Source of the DNA: Alphaproteobacteria bacterium HGW-Alphaproteobacteria-14
Lineage (GTDB): Bacteria; Pseudomonadota; Alphaproteobacteria; Sphingomonadales; Sphingomonadaceae
Length of the DNA stretch: 38,124 nucleotides
Assembly: GCA_002842925.1 (NCBI GenBank)
Contig: PHEL01000023.1
Location: 1-38,124, forward strand
Direction: 5' to 3'
Shown piece after piece: positions 17,364 to 24,793 of the stretch. The notes under the pieces are model-generated. The model did no database searches and had not been told where the DNA came from. It worked only from the letters and a program-made list of their open reading frames with translations. Positions within the stretch are counted from its first letter, which is position 1; every line of letters begins with the position of its first letter. The position numbers and the translations under genes are program-made.

Positions 17364-18289
17364 GCGGCTTCTCCAACAGGGCGTTTGCCGAGCAGGTGGC
17401 AGATCGCATAGGCCAGTTCGGGCCGGTTGAGAGTGTAGAAGTGAAAATCGCGCACTCCGCCCGCATATAGCCTGCGGCACAGCTCGGCCGCGACCGTCGC
17501 GGCGACCAGCTGGCGCGCGGCGGGCTTTTCATCCAGCCCTTCGAACAATCCGCCCATCCACGCCGGGATCGCCGCCCCGCAAGAGCCCGCAAACTTGCGC
17601 GCCTGCGCGACATTGGTGACGGGGAGGATGCCCGGAAGGATCGGTGCATCGATGGCCGCAGCCGCGCATTGATCGCGGAACCGAAAGAATGTTTCGGCAG
17701 AGAAGAAGAACTGACTGATCGCGCGGCTCGCCCCTGCGTCCAGTTTGCGTTTGAGATTATCGATGTCTGCCGCGGACGAGACGGCATCAGGGTGAGTTTC
17801 AGGATAGGCCGCAACCGAGATGTCGAAATCGGCGATCGCTTTCAGCCCCGTCACCAGTTCCGCCGCGCTGGCATAGCCTTTCGGGTGCGGGGTGAAGGGC
17901 GCGCCGGGTTCGCCCGCATCGCCGCGCAGCGCGACGATATGGCGCACGCCCGCGTCCCAATATTGTTCCGCCACTTCGCGGATTTCGGCCTTCGACGCGG
18001 CAACGCAGGTGAGGTGCGCGGCGGCGGGCAATCCGGCTTCGGCAATGATCCGCGCTACCGTGGCATGGGTGCGTTCGCGGGTCGATCCGCCCGCGCCGTA
18101 AGTGACCGAGACAAAGCTGGGGGCAAGCGGCTTCAGCTGCGTCACCGCGTCCCACAATTGCGCTTCCATCTTTTCGCTTTTGGGCGGGAAGAATTCAAAA
18201 CTCACCGCGACATCGCCCGGAAGGCCGGAAAACAGCGGCGCGTCGGTGGCGGTGCGATATTCGTGAAGCTGGTCGAGGGTCGGGGTCAT
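17360..18289 (-). CDS. metF: 5,10-methylenetetrahydrofolate reductase
   Basis: A 309-residue FAD enzyme that reduces methylene-THF to methyl-THF, the methyl donor for the MetH pair downstream. Family marks are VAVSFEFFPPKSEKMEAQLWDAV, SVTYGAGGSTRERTHATV, HLTCVAASKAEI and IVALRGDAGEPG. The length is normal. It overlaps the upstream ArsR-methyltransferase gene by 4 bp and the downstream metH by 4 bp, so all four genes form one transcription unit for remethylation of homocysteine. Confidence 0.96.
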   Translation of the reverse strand: MTPTLDQLHEYRTATDAPLFSGLPGDVAVSFEFFPPKSEKMEAQLWDAVTQLKPLAPSFVSVTYGAGGSTRERTHATVARIIAEAGLPAAAHLTCVAASKAEIREVAEQYWDAGVRHIVALRGDAGEPGAPFTPHPKGYASAAELVTGLKAIADFDISVAAYPETHPDAVSSAADIDNLKRKLDAGASRAISQFFFSAETFFRFRDQCAAAAIDAPILPGILPVTNVAQARKFAGSCGAAIPAWMGGLFEGLDEKPAARQLVAATVAAELCRRLYAGGVRDFHFYTLNRPELAYAICHLLGKRPVGEAA

Positions 18290-19287
18290 CGGACGGTTTC
18301 CGTTGCGGCGGTTCTGGAAGCGGCGACAGGACGGCGCTTGCCGATCCAGATCTTGACGATCAACTCGCCCCCTTCGAGCGCGATTGGCGCGGCTGCGGTA
18401 AATCCGGCGGCGCGCAGCAGGTCAGCCATCTGGCGATCGCCAAAGCCCAGCCGTGCGTGTTGATGGCGGGTGCGCAGTTCCTCGTGGTCGTGGCTGGCGA
18501 AATCGACGATTCCGATGCGCCCGCCCGCGCGCAGCACCCGCGCCGCCTCGGCCAGGGCCGGGCCGGGATCAGTGGCGAAATGCAGTACCTGATGCAGCAG
18601 CACCGTATCAAAACTGGCATCGCCATGCGGCAGATCGGCAAAATCGCCCTGCACCAGTTCGATCTGCGCGGTCGGCAGGTGTTGCAGTTTCGCCCGCGCG
18701 ACCCGCAGCATTTCGAGGTTCTTGTCGAGCGCGACGATGCGCTCGGCCTTGCCGGCGAACAGTTCCGCCATGCGCCCGGTGCCGGTGCCGATATCAAGCA
18801 CCGCGCCCAGCGGCGCATCGGCCAGCGCATGGGAAAGCGCCTGCTCTACTTCGGCATCGGGACTGTGGAGTGCGCGCAGATCATCCCATTCGCTGGCGTG
18901 ACGCGCGAAATAGACCCCGGCGGCGGCCTCACGTGCGGCGCGGATCGCGGCGAGTTTGCGCCGGTCGACGTCGCACAATTCGGCAAAGGCAGGCTCTGCG
19001 GATTCGGCAATCGCGAGCAGCGCCTGCGCGGCTTCGATGATCGGCGCGGCGGCGCCTTCGGCATCGGCTTGCCGCAGAAACACCCAACTGCCTTCACGGC
19101 GGCGTTCGGCCAGCCCCGCATCACAAAGGATGCCGACGTGGCGCGATACGCGCGGCTGGCTTTGCCCCAGCACCTGCGCCAATTCGCCCACGGCCAGCTC
19201 CATCGTGCCCAGCAGCCGCGCAATACGCAGCCTGGTCGGATCGCCCAGCGCCTTGAAGATATCCTCGATCACCATTGCAGGGATCAT
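18286..19287 (-). CDS. ArsR-family regulator fused to SAM methyltransferase domain
   Basis: A 333-residue fusion. Residues 5-75 are an ArsR winged helix (IFKALGDPTRLRIARLLGTMELAVGELAQVLGQSQPRVSRHVGILCDAGLAERRREGSWVFLR). A class I methyltransferase domain follows, with motif I VLDIGTGTGRMAE (163-175), LRAGGRIGIVDFASHDHE and a C-terminal HARLGFGDRQMADLLRAAGF. Cysteine metal sites of arsenic or metal sensors are not evident. The fusion heads the metF-metH operon. ArsR-type proteins of the SahR kind control methionine-cycle genes in proteobacteria in response to S-adenosylhomocysteine; the fused domain could be the SAM/SAH sensor. ATG 19287 lies inside an AT-rich palindrome; ATG 19275 is an alternative start. 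Whether it methylates anything is unknown. Confidence 0.85.
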   Translation of the reverse strand: MIPAMVIEDIFKALGDPTRLRIARLLGTMELAVGELAQVLGQSQPRVSRHVGILCDAGLAERRREGSWVFLRQADAEGAAAPIIEAAQALLAIAESAEPAFAELCDVDRRKLAAIRAAREAAAGVYFARHASEWDDLRALHSPDAEVEQALSHALADAPLGAVLDIGTGTGRMAELFAGKAERIVALDKNLEMLRVARAKLQHLPTAQIELVQGDFADLPHGDASFDTVLLHQVLHFATDPGPALAEAARVLRAGGRIGIVDFASHDHEELRTRHQHARLGFGDRQMADLLRAAGFTAAAPIALEGGELIVKIWIGKRRPVAASRTAATETVR

Positions 19288-19306
19288 ATAAAGATATTTT
19301 TATATG
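19285..19306. promoter_or_regulatory. Palindromic operator at the ArsR-methyltransferase start
   Basis: A perfect 8-bp inverted repeat, CATATAAA and TTTATATG around a 6-nt spacer (GATATT), covers the presumed start and -10 area of the methionine-cycle operon. On the minus strand it contains a TATAAA that could serve as -10. It is strikingly AT-rich in a high-GC genome. Position and symmetry fit autoregulation by the ArsR-domain protein encoded just downstream. The core AAAGATAT resembles, from memory, the SahR-type motif. Confidence 0.6.
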
Positions 19307-19314
19307 TGTAAATC

Positions 19315-19328
19315 ATCCTCGCGAGGAT
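19315..19328. repeat. 14-bp perfect palindrome ATCCTCGCGAGGAT
   Basis: A fully symmetrical 14-bp sequence lies 9 bp upstream of the AT-rich operator of the ArsR-methyltransferase operon, between a TTGACG box (minus strand) and the operator. It could be a second protein-binding site or part of a weak terminator for the sorB transcript; it has no T-tract. Confidence 0.35.
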
Positions 19329-19350
19329 TCGCGTCAAAAGCGCGACGATC

Positions 19351-19384
19351 AATGCCAGGGATCAGGCAATGCCAGGGGTCAGGC
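19351..19384. repeat. Tandem 17-bp direct repeat at the end of the sorB gene
   Basis: AATGCCAGGGATCAGGC (19351-19367) is followed at once by AATGCCAGGGGTCAGGC (19368-19384), 16 of 17 bases identical. The second copy contains the stop codon of the cytochrome gene (19379-19381). It looks like a recent local duplication at the 3' end of the operon. No function is apparent. Confidence 0.6.
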
Positions 19385-19714
19385 CCCGCCGGGGTTGGCA
19401 ACCTGCGCAGCCTGCACCGCGACGAAATAATCGACGATTTCCGGGATCGCCTGTTCATCCACCGGCGCCTTGTAGGTCTCGATCATCTTGCTCACCATCG
19501 ATTCCCACTTCGCGCGCGGAACCTGCGGCTGTTGCAGCATGGTTGATGGCGAATGGCAGGCCGTGCAATTTTCCACTACCGCCTGCAAGCCGGGGCCGGG
19601 CGGCAATTCGGCAGGATCATCGGGCAAGGTAATCGCCGCATTGACAAACACCACGTCCGGCCTGCTGTCACAGCCTGCCAGCAGGACTGCAAGGATGATC
19701 GCCCAGTGCTTCAT
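19379..19714 (-). CDS. sorB: Lipoprotein c-type cytochrome, likely sulfite dehydrogenase subunit
   Basis: A 111-residue cytochrome c. A signal peptide with lipobox LLAGC (C15) suggests a lipid-anchored periplasmic protein. The single haem site is CTACH (C50, C53, H54), and Met residues in the segment WESMVSKMIETY can supply the distal ligand. ATG 19714 overlaps the stop of the molybdenum subunit gene as ATGA and is preferred over a longer upstream reading. By analogy with SorB it should accept electrons from the Mo subunit and pass them to the respiratory chain. In this locus its job is disposal of the sulfite released from sulfoquinovose. The symbol rests on context as much as on sequence. 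Confidence 0.8.
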   Translation of the reverse strand: MKHWAIILAVLLAGCDSRPDVVFVNAAITLPDDPAELPPGPGLQAVVENCTACHSPSTMLQQPQVPRAKWESMVSKMIETYKAPVDEQAIPEIVDYFVAVQAAQVANPGGA

Positions 19715-20955
19715 TGTGCCCTCAGGTTGATGCGTTCGATGACGTTGCGGGCATAGCCGCTCGGGTTCCACGCCTGTTCGGCGGGCTGCGTGATCCCGTT
19801 GGCATTGGTGGCGCGCACGCCGATCTGCGCCAGGTCCCCGGTCACTTCGGGGATGCGCAGCGTCCAGCGCCTGAAGCCATATGTGCCTTCATCCGGGCCA
19901 AGTTTGCAGGGCAATTCCAGCCCCGCGCCCACCAGATCAACTCTGGCGAGCGCCGCGTCGCCGCCCATCGCAATCCCGCGCAGTTCCAGCGGCTGACCCA
20001 GCGCGATGATCGCACCATCGGCATGGCTGGTGATGAAGGAGCGCGGCGGCATGACGCTGACCGGAACCGTTTCGAAGCCCTTGTCCTGCGGCGTTACCGG
20101 AGCAGTGGGAACCCGGTAGGTCTTGGCGACGTAGTAGCTGTCATCATCGCCGGTCAGCACTTCGATGGTGCTCAGCATCTTGACCCAATAGGTCGAAAAC
20201 CACCCCGGCACGACGATCCGCAGCGGGTATCCGTGCAGCAGCGGCAGCGGTTCACCGTTCATGCCCCATGCCACCAGCACATCATCACGCATGGCGATAT
20301 CGATCGGGATCGACTTGATGAATTGCGGCGCACCGTCCACCATCGGCACGTCCAGTCCGGCAAAGCGCACGCGTGCGGCACCATCGGCCACGCCTGCCTT
20401 GGCCAGCACATCCTTCAACCGCACACCGGTCCAGCGCGCGCATCCCATCGCGCCATTGCCCCATTGGCCTCCGGTCACGCGCGGCTGAGAAAACCCGCGA
20501 CCATTGCCAGCGCATTGGTTGATCGCGACCACATCGACATGATCGCCCGCATTGGCGACATCATCGAGCGTCAGCGACACCGGCTGTCGCACCGCTCCAC
20601 CCACCGCCACGCGGTGCGCAGCGGCGTTGATCTGGGTCGGCATGTCCCAGTTCCAGCGCACGAAAAAGCGGTCATTGGGAGTGATCGTGCCGTGATCGAA
20701 CACCGCCATCGGGGTTTCAAGCACCGGGGGACGGACGCGATGGACAATCATTTCGCCCTTGCCGGGAAAGCGCGGGGTGAGCGGACGCTCGCTCGGCCCG
20801 CCGGGCAGGCCGAGGTCGATCATGCCGTCACCGATCAGGCGCTGCGCCAGCACCGGCGCAGCCAGCACACCGCCGCCCGCTCCGGCCAGCAACGCACGGC
20901 GGGTAAACCGGGATCGCGTCTTGCCGTTTGCGCTATTGCCATCCGCCATCTTCAC
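19711..20955 (-). CDS. sorA: Molybdopterin sulfite dehydrogenase, catalytic subunit
   Basis: A 414-residue periplasmic enzyme of the sulfite oxidase family. Residues 17-38 form a twin-arginine signal (SRFTRRALLAGAGGGVLAAPVLA). The Mo-cofactor domain has FFVRWNWDMP, then AINQCAGNGRGF with C148 in the place of the molybdenum-ligating cysteine, and HGYPLRIVVPGWFSTYWVKML. The C-terminal dimerisation domain ends with GVRATNANGITQPAEQAWNPSGY. It oxidises sulfite to sulfate and reduces the cytochrome encoded next to it. The GTG start at 20955 overlaps the preceding stop; ATG 20949 is an alternative. An SoxCD-type sulfur dehydrogenase is a less likely reading, because no Sox genes are present. Confidence 0.9.
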   Translation of the reverse strand: MKMADGNSANGKTRSRFTRRALLAGAGGGVLAAPVLAQRLIGDGMIDLGLPGGPSERPLTPRFPGKGEMIVHRVRPPVLETPMAVFDHGTITPNDRFFVRWNWDMPTQINAAAHRVAVGGAVRQPVSLTLDDVANAGDHVDVVAINQCAGNGRGFSQPRVTGGQWGNGAMGCARWTGVRLKDVLAKAGVADGAARVRFAGLDVPMVDGAPQFIKSIPIDIAMRDDVLVAWGMNGEPLPLLHGYPLRIVVPGWFSTYWVKMLSTIEVLTGDDDSYYVAKTYRVPTAPVTPQDKGFETVPVSVMPPRSFITSHADGAIIALGQPLELRGIAMGGDAALARVDLVGAGLELPCKLGPDEGTYGFRRWTLRIPEVTGDLAQIGVRATNANGITQPAEQAWNPSGYARNVIERINLRAQ

Positions 20956-21527
20956 GCCCTTTCTGCGCCCGCGCTTTCGATCCGCGCGAGCAAGGTGCCA
21001 ATATCGGCCACCGCCAGCCCGTGATCGCGCAGCAGATCGCCAATATCATCAATCCGCGCCATTTCGCCATCATCGCGCATGATCGAACAGATCACCGCAG
21101 CATCGCCAGCACCTGCCAGCCGCGCAAGATCGATCGAAGCCTCGCACGCCGAAGGGCGCGCCAGCACGCCGCCTGATTGCGCAATCAGCGGAAACACGTG
21201 GCCGGGCGAATGAATATCGGCCGCACTTGATCCCGGCGCAATCGCGACTGTGACCGTGTGTGCGCGGTCGGCGGCGGAAATGCCGGTTGAAACCCCGCTT
21301 GCCGCTTCGATCGATCGGGCAAAGGGCCGCCCGGTTTGGCGATGCGTTCCGGTATTGATCAGACTCAGGCCCAACCGCTTGGCCAGCTCTGGCGTGATCG
21401 CCAGACAGATCAGCCCGCGGCCGTGAGTGGCCATGAAATTGATTGCTGACGGTGTGACGTGGCGGGCAGCGATCATCAGATCAAGATCCCCGCCGCGCAG
21501 CCGGTCACCCGCCAGCACCACGATCAA
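20952..21527 (-). CDS. Divergent RibB-like (DHBP synthase) protein, start uncertain
   Basis: About 191 residues from TTG 21527. It clearly belongs to the 3,4-dihydroxy-2-butanone 4-phosphate synthase family: HVTPSAINFMATHGRGLICLAITPELAKRLGL, GVSTGISAADRAHTV, SPGHVFPLIAQSGGVLARPSACEASIDLARLAG. True RibB makes the four-carbon precursor of riboflavin. Here the N-terminal helix (~20 residues) is missing, and the acidic DDEDRENEGD metal/substrate loop reads VLAGDRLRGGD, so three acidic positions are lost. A GTG at 21544 overlaps the previous stop, as at other junctions here, but meets a TGA after six codons; one inserted base would join it to the RibB frame. It is either a frameshifted gene, a pseudogene, or a derived protein started at TTG. 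It may support flavin supply or have a new role. Confidence 0.7.
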   Translation of the reverse strand: MIVVLAGDRLRGGDLDLMIAARHVTPSAINFMATHGRGLICLAITPELAKRLGLSLINTGTHRQTGRPFARSIEAASGVSTGISAADRAHTVTVAIAPGSSAADIHSPGHVFPLIAQSGGVLARPSACEASIDLARLAGAGDAAVICSIMRDDGEMARIDDIGDLLRDHGLAVADIGTLLARIESAGAERA

Positions 21528-21540
21528 GCAGTATCGGTGT

Positions 21541-22113
21541 TCACCGCAACTCCCTCCCCGCGGCAAAGCTGCGGGCGCCCAGCACCACCTGCTTGCCGAC
21601 CAACTCCAATTGCCCGCGCGCGCGTTCATCAAGGCATTCGCCATCGGGAGAAAACAGCCCGCGATAGGTGCGGATGGTAGCGCCCATCGGGGTCGGCCAG
21701 CCGCGCAGAGCATGGGTGATCGCGCGCATCGTCAACAGCGTGCTCATCGATGCCTGATCGCCGAACGCGGTCGCGATCAGCCCGACCGCGCGCCCATCCA
21801 GATAGGGGCGTTCATCGCGGGCGAGATCTTCAAGGTAATCGAGCGCGTTCTTGACCACACCGGAAATCGTGCCGTGATAGCCGGGCGCAGCGATCAGCAA
21901 GCCATCGGCCTCACGCACGGCGGCGACCATCTCCGCCCCGCACGAAGGATCATGCGTCGGGCCGAGATAGTGCGGCAGCGCGGTGAGATATTCGCCGCCG
22001 AACACCTGCACCGTCGCCCCTTCGCCAGCGGCAATGCCGGCGGCAAGTCGCAACACCTGTTCGGTCGTGCTGCCGGGATTGACCGTGCCGCCAAGGGCCA
22101 CGATGGTGGTCAT
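21541..22113 (-). CDS. NAD(P)H-dependent FMN reductase (flavodoxin fold)
   Basis: A 190-residue member of the SsuE/NADPH-dependent FMN reductase family. The FMN phosphate loop is ALGGTVNPGSTTEQVL (6-21), and the isoalloxazine contact region is AAPGYHGTISGVVKNALDYLEDL (75-97). It supplies reduced FMN to two-component monooxygenases. ATG 22113 overlaps the glpD stop as ATGA. In this locus it is the evident partner of the SsuD-like sulfoquinovose monooxygenase encoded at 32511, i.e. it takes the SmoA role, although it sits in the other operon about 10 kb away. I have not assigned the smoA symbol because the family may differ from that of the Agrobacterium protein. Confidence 0.85.
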   Translation of the reverse strand: MTTIVALGGTVNPGSTTEQVLRLAAGIAAGEGATVQVFGGEYLTALPHYLGPTHDPSCGAEMVAAVREADGLLIAAPGYHGTISGVVKNALDYLEDLARDERPYLDGRAVGLIATAFGDQASMSTLLTMRAITHALRGWPTPMGATIRTYRGLFSPDGECLDERARGQLELVGKQVVLGARSFAAGRELR

Positions 22114-23597
22114 GAGAGTGCCGTCCTTTCGGTGATATATTGGGCCAGCCGCGCGGCTTGTTCCGCCGTGAAATGGAGGCCAAGCTTGGTGCGCCGCCAC
22201 AACACGTCCTCGGCGGTGCGCGCCCATTCGGTATCGATCAGATAATCGACTTCAGCAGCGGTCAACCCATGGCCGAAATCCTCGCCCAGATCGGCGGAGC
22301 GGGTGGCCGCGCCAAGGATCGCCCATGCGCGAGTGCCGTATAGCCGGATCAGCCGCACCGCCTTTTGCGGGCCGATAAAAGGGTAGGCTGCGGCCAGTTC
22401 ACGCGCTTTGGCCGGGGCTTCATCACGCCCGAAATCACCGCCGGGCAGCGGCGCGCCGTGGGTCCATTCCGCTCCATCAAGCGCGGGGCACAGTGGTGCG
22501 AGGCGTTCAATCGCTTCGGTGGCGAGGTGGCGGTAGGTGGTGATCTTGCCGCCGAACACCGACAGCAGCGGTGCCTCACCCGTGCCGCCATCCAGTTCAA
22601 AGCGATAACCGCGGGTCGCGGCCTCGGGCCTGCCCGAACCATCATCGACCAGCGGGCGCACGCCCGAATAGGTCCACACCACATCATCCGGCGTGATCGG
22701 GGTGCGGAAATATTCGGAGGCGCCCGCACACAGATAAGCGATTTCATCAGGGCTGGCGCGCACCTCATCCAGCCCGGCGGTGTGATCGACATCAGTGGTG
22801 CCGATCAGGGTGAAATCCTGTTCATAGGGAATGGCGAAGAAGATGCGCCCATCGGGGAGCTGGAAGAAATAGGCGAAATCGTGCTCAAATACCTTGCGCA
22901 CCACGATATGCGATCCACGCACCAGCCGCATCCGCTGGCTGGTCGGCTCACCCGCCTGGCCCAGCACGTCCAGCACGCGCGGCCCGGCGGCGTTAACCAC
23001 ACAGCGCGCCCGGAACTGTTCGCCCCCGGCGGTGATCAGCCAGCTATCACCCTGCCGGGCAAGCGCCGTCACCTCGCAGCGGGTACGGATGTCCGCGCCG
23101 CGATCCGCCGCATCGCGCGCATTCAGCACCACCAGCCGCGCATCATCGACCCAGCCATCCGAATAGGCAAAGGCGCGGGTATATTCGGGCTTGAGCGGCA
23201 CGCCTGCCGGGTGGTTTGCCAACTTCACCGACTGCGTGGGCGGCAAGTGCTTGCGCCCGCCGATGTGGTCATACAGAAACAGCCCCAGCCGCAGCAGCCA
23301 GCGCGGACGCAGGCCGGGGCGGTGTGGCAGGATAAAGCGCATTGGCCAGATGATATGCGGAGCGATGCCCCACAGCACCTCGCGCTCGCTCAATGATTCG
23401 CGCACCAGTGCAAATTCATAATGCTCCAGATAACGCAGTCCGCCGTGGATCAGCTTGGTCGAGGATGACGAGGTGCCTTGCGCCAGATCGCCGCGTTCGA
23501 GCAGCAGCACCCGCGCCCCGCGCCCGGCGGCATCGCGGGCAATCCCCGCGCCGTTCACCCCGCCGCCGATTACCGCAAGATCATAGGTCGCTTCCAT
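22110..23597 (-). CDS. glpD: FAD-dependent glycerol-3-phosphate dehydrogenase
   Basis: About 495 residues. The FAD motif is DLAVIGGGVNGAGIARDAAGRG, followed by the GlpD signature TSSSSTKLIHGGLRYLEHYEFALVRESLSER. A C-terminal DAO_C domain contains EVDYLIDTEWARTAEDVLWRRTKLGL. GlpD oxidises glycerol 3-phosphate to dihydroxyacetone phosphate at the membrane, feeding quinone. ATG 23597 gives a TGATG overlap with the exporter gene; an in-frame ATG at 23609 is possible. No glpK or glpF is nearby. Its place between a sulfate exporter and an FMN reductase suggests that it handles glycerol released from sulfoquinovosyl glycerol. An alternative is oxidation of a C3 sulfonate that mimics glycerol 3-phosphate; this is speculative. 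Confidence 0.92.
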   Translation of the reverse strand: MEATYDLAVIGGGVNGAGIARDAAGRGARVLLLERGDLAQGTSSSSTKLIHGGLRYLEHYEFALVRESLSEREVLWGIAPHIIWPMRFILPHRPGLRPRWLLRLGLFLYDHIGGRKHLPPTQSVKLANHPAGVPLKPEYTRAFAYSDGWVDDARLVVLNARDAADRGADIRTRCEVTALARQGDSWLITAGGEQFRARCVVNAAGPRVLDVLGQAGEPTSQRMRLVRGSHIVVRKVFEHDFAYFFQLPDGRIFFAIPYEQDFTLIGTTDVDHTAGLDEVRASPDEIAYLCAGASEYFRTPITPDDVVWTYSGVRPLVDDGSGRPEAATRGYRFELDGGTGEAPLLSVFGGKITTYRHLATEAIERLAPLCPALDGAEWTHGAPLPGGDFGRDEAPAKARELAAAYPFIGPQKAVRLIRLYGTRAWAILGAATRSADLGEDFGHGLTAAEVDYLIDTEWARTAEDVLWRRTKLGLHFTAEQAARLAQYITERTALS

Positions 23598-24688
23598 CAG
23601 ACTGCCCATTTTGCAAATGCGAGCGCCACGCCAAGCGAAGCGATGGTCGCCGCCAGCACCGGCATAACCGAGCGCCAGCCCAGTTGCAGCAGCAGATCGG
23701 TGCGAGTGCGCATCGCGGTCGCGGTCACCGCCAGCAACAACAGGGTCTTGGACGCAAGCAGCGCATTGTCCGCGACCACGATTGGCAAGCCGAGCAACGA
23801 ATTGACCCCGACCAGCGCAAGGAAAGCGAGAATGAAGCCGGGCAGCATCGGCACCCGCGCACCTGTGCCCGCATCAGCAACCGGATAAGCGCGCGCAATC
23901 CATAGCGCCGCCAGCGTCACCAGCGGGGCCAGCAATGCCACCCGGGTCAGTTTGACCACGGTCGCCTGCGCCCCGGCGGAATCGGACACGGCAAAGCCAG
24001 CACCAATTGCCTGGGCTACATCATGGATCGATGCGCCGACCAGAAACCCCGCCTGCGCATCGTTGAAACCCAGCATCTGGGTCAGCGCCGGATAGGTGGT
24101 CAGCGCGATGGCCGATGCCGCAGCCAGAATTACCAGCGTCAGTGTAAACTGCGCCTGATCGATCCGTTCGCGCCCGATCACGCCATACAGCGCCAGCGCC
24201 GCAGATGCGCCGCAGATCGCCGTCGCGCCGCCCGCCAGCAGCCCGACCGATGCGCTTTGCCTCGTGGCCCGCGCCGCCAGCAGTGCCGCGACCACCGCCG
24301 CCGACATCACCAGCGCAAGGCCGAGAAACGGCACCGCCCCCATCGCGACCACCTGCATCACCGTCACCTGAAAGCCGAGCAGCACGATCCCCACCCTGAG
24401 ACCGTGGCGCGAGGCAGCATCCAGCCCCGCATGGGTGCGCGCATCGCCAGCGGCGAAATTGAGCGCGAGTCCGATCAACAGGCCAGCAAGGATGACCGGG
24501 ACACCGTAATTCTGGCTGAGCCATGCAGCAGCGGCGCTGGCAATAATGCAGATCGCCAGACCGGGCACGAACCGGGAAAGCGGCTCGCGCGCCGCCGCCC
24601 GGTTCGCCGCAGCCGTATCGGCCAGCATGATTTCCCCGAACAGATCGCCGGCATAGGCATCAAAGTCAGTCCGCCGCTTGTCCATCAT
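23597..24688 (-). CDS. YeiH/UPF0324 family putative sulfate exporter
   Basis: A 363-residue inner-membrane protein with about 10 hydrophobic segments. Family marks are VPVILAGLLIGLALNF, GLRVGIVLLGFQVT, GLLAGGATAICGASAALALYGVIGR and FLVGASIHDVAQAIGAGFAVS. COG2855 proteins of this kind (SuyZ and relatives) are found beside sulfonate-degrading genes and are thought to export sulfate. It is the first gene of the six-gene minus-strand operon that ends in the sulfite dehydrogenase, so the natural reading is export of sulfate made by SorAB or of cytosolic sulfite. ATG 24688 (MMDKRR) is chosen; an N-terminal cytosolic tail of about 40 residues precedes the first membrane span. Confidence 0.85.
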   Translation of the reverse strand: MMDKRRTDFDAYAGDLFGEIMLADTAAANRAAAREPLSRFVPGLAICIIASAAAAWLSQNYGVPVILAGLLIGLALNFAAGDARTHAGLDAASRHGLRVGIVLLGFQVTVMQVVAMGAVPFLGLALVMSAAVVAALLAARATRQSASVGLLAGGATAICGASAALALYGVIGRERIDQAQFTLTLVILAAASAIALTTYPALTQMLGFNDAQAGFLVGASIHDVAQAIGAGFAVSDSAGAQATVVKLTRVALLAPLVTLAALWIARAYPVADAGTGARVPMLPGFILAFLALVGVNSLLGLPIVVADNALLASKTLLLLAVTATAMRTRTDLLLQLGWRSVMPVLAATIASLGVALAFAKWAV

Positions 24689-24793
24689 CTCGAACTGACC
24701 ATGCGCATCGTGTTCCGGAAAGTCTCGCCCATGTTTTCTGTCCTACGGTGTCACACCACTAGACCGCACACCATCTGAATGCAACCGCACCGC
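24689..24793 (-). promoter_or_regulatory. Spacer ahead of the sulfate-exporter operon with inverted repeat
   Basis: The 105-bp gap between the MFS gene and the exporter operon contains GGTGTCACACC (24748-24758), a perfect 5+1+5 inverted repeat. The extended half CGGTGTCA recurs in the divergent spacer upstream of the sulfoquinovosidase (28542-28549). A shared site for the locus LacI-type regulator is possible, but the symmetry does not match a classic LacI operator with a central CG. No strong -35/-10 pair was identified. Confidence 0.35.

Noticed and set aside
19711-20955. SoxC of a thiosulfate-oxidising Sox system
   Set aside because: No soxXYZAB genes lie nearby, and the partner is a small single-haem lipoprotein cytochrome unlike the diheme SoxD. 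The sulfonate context fits sulfite dehydrogenase better.
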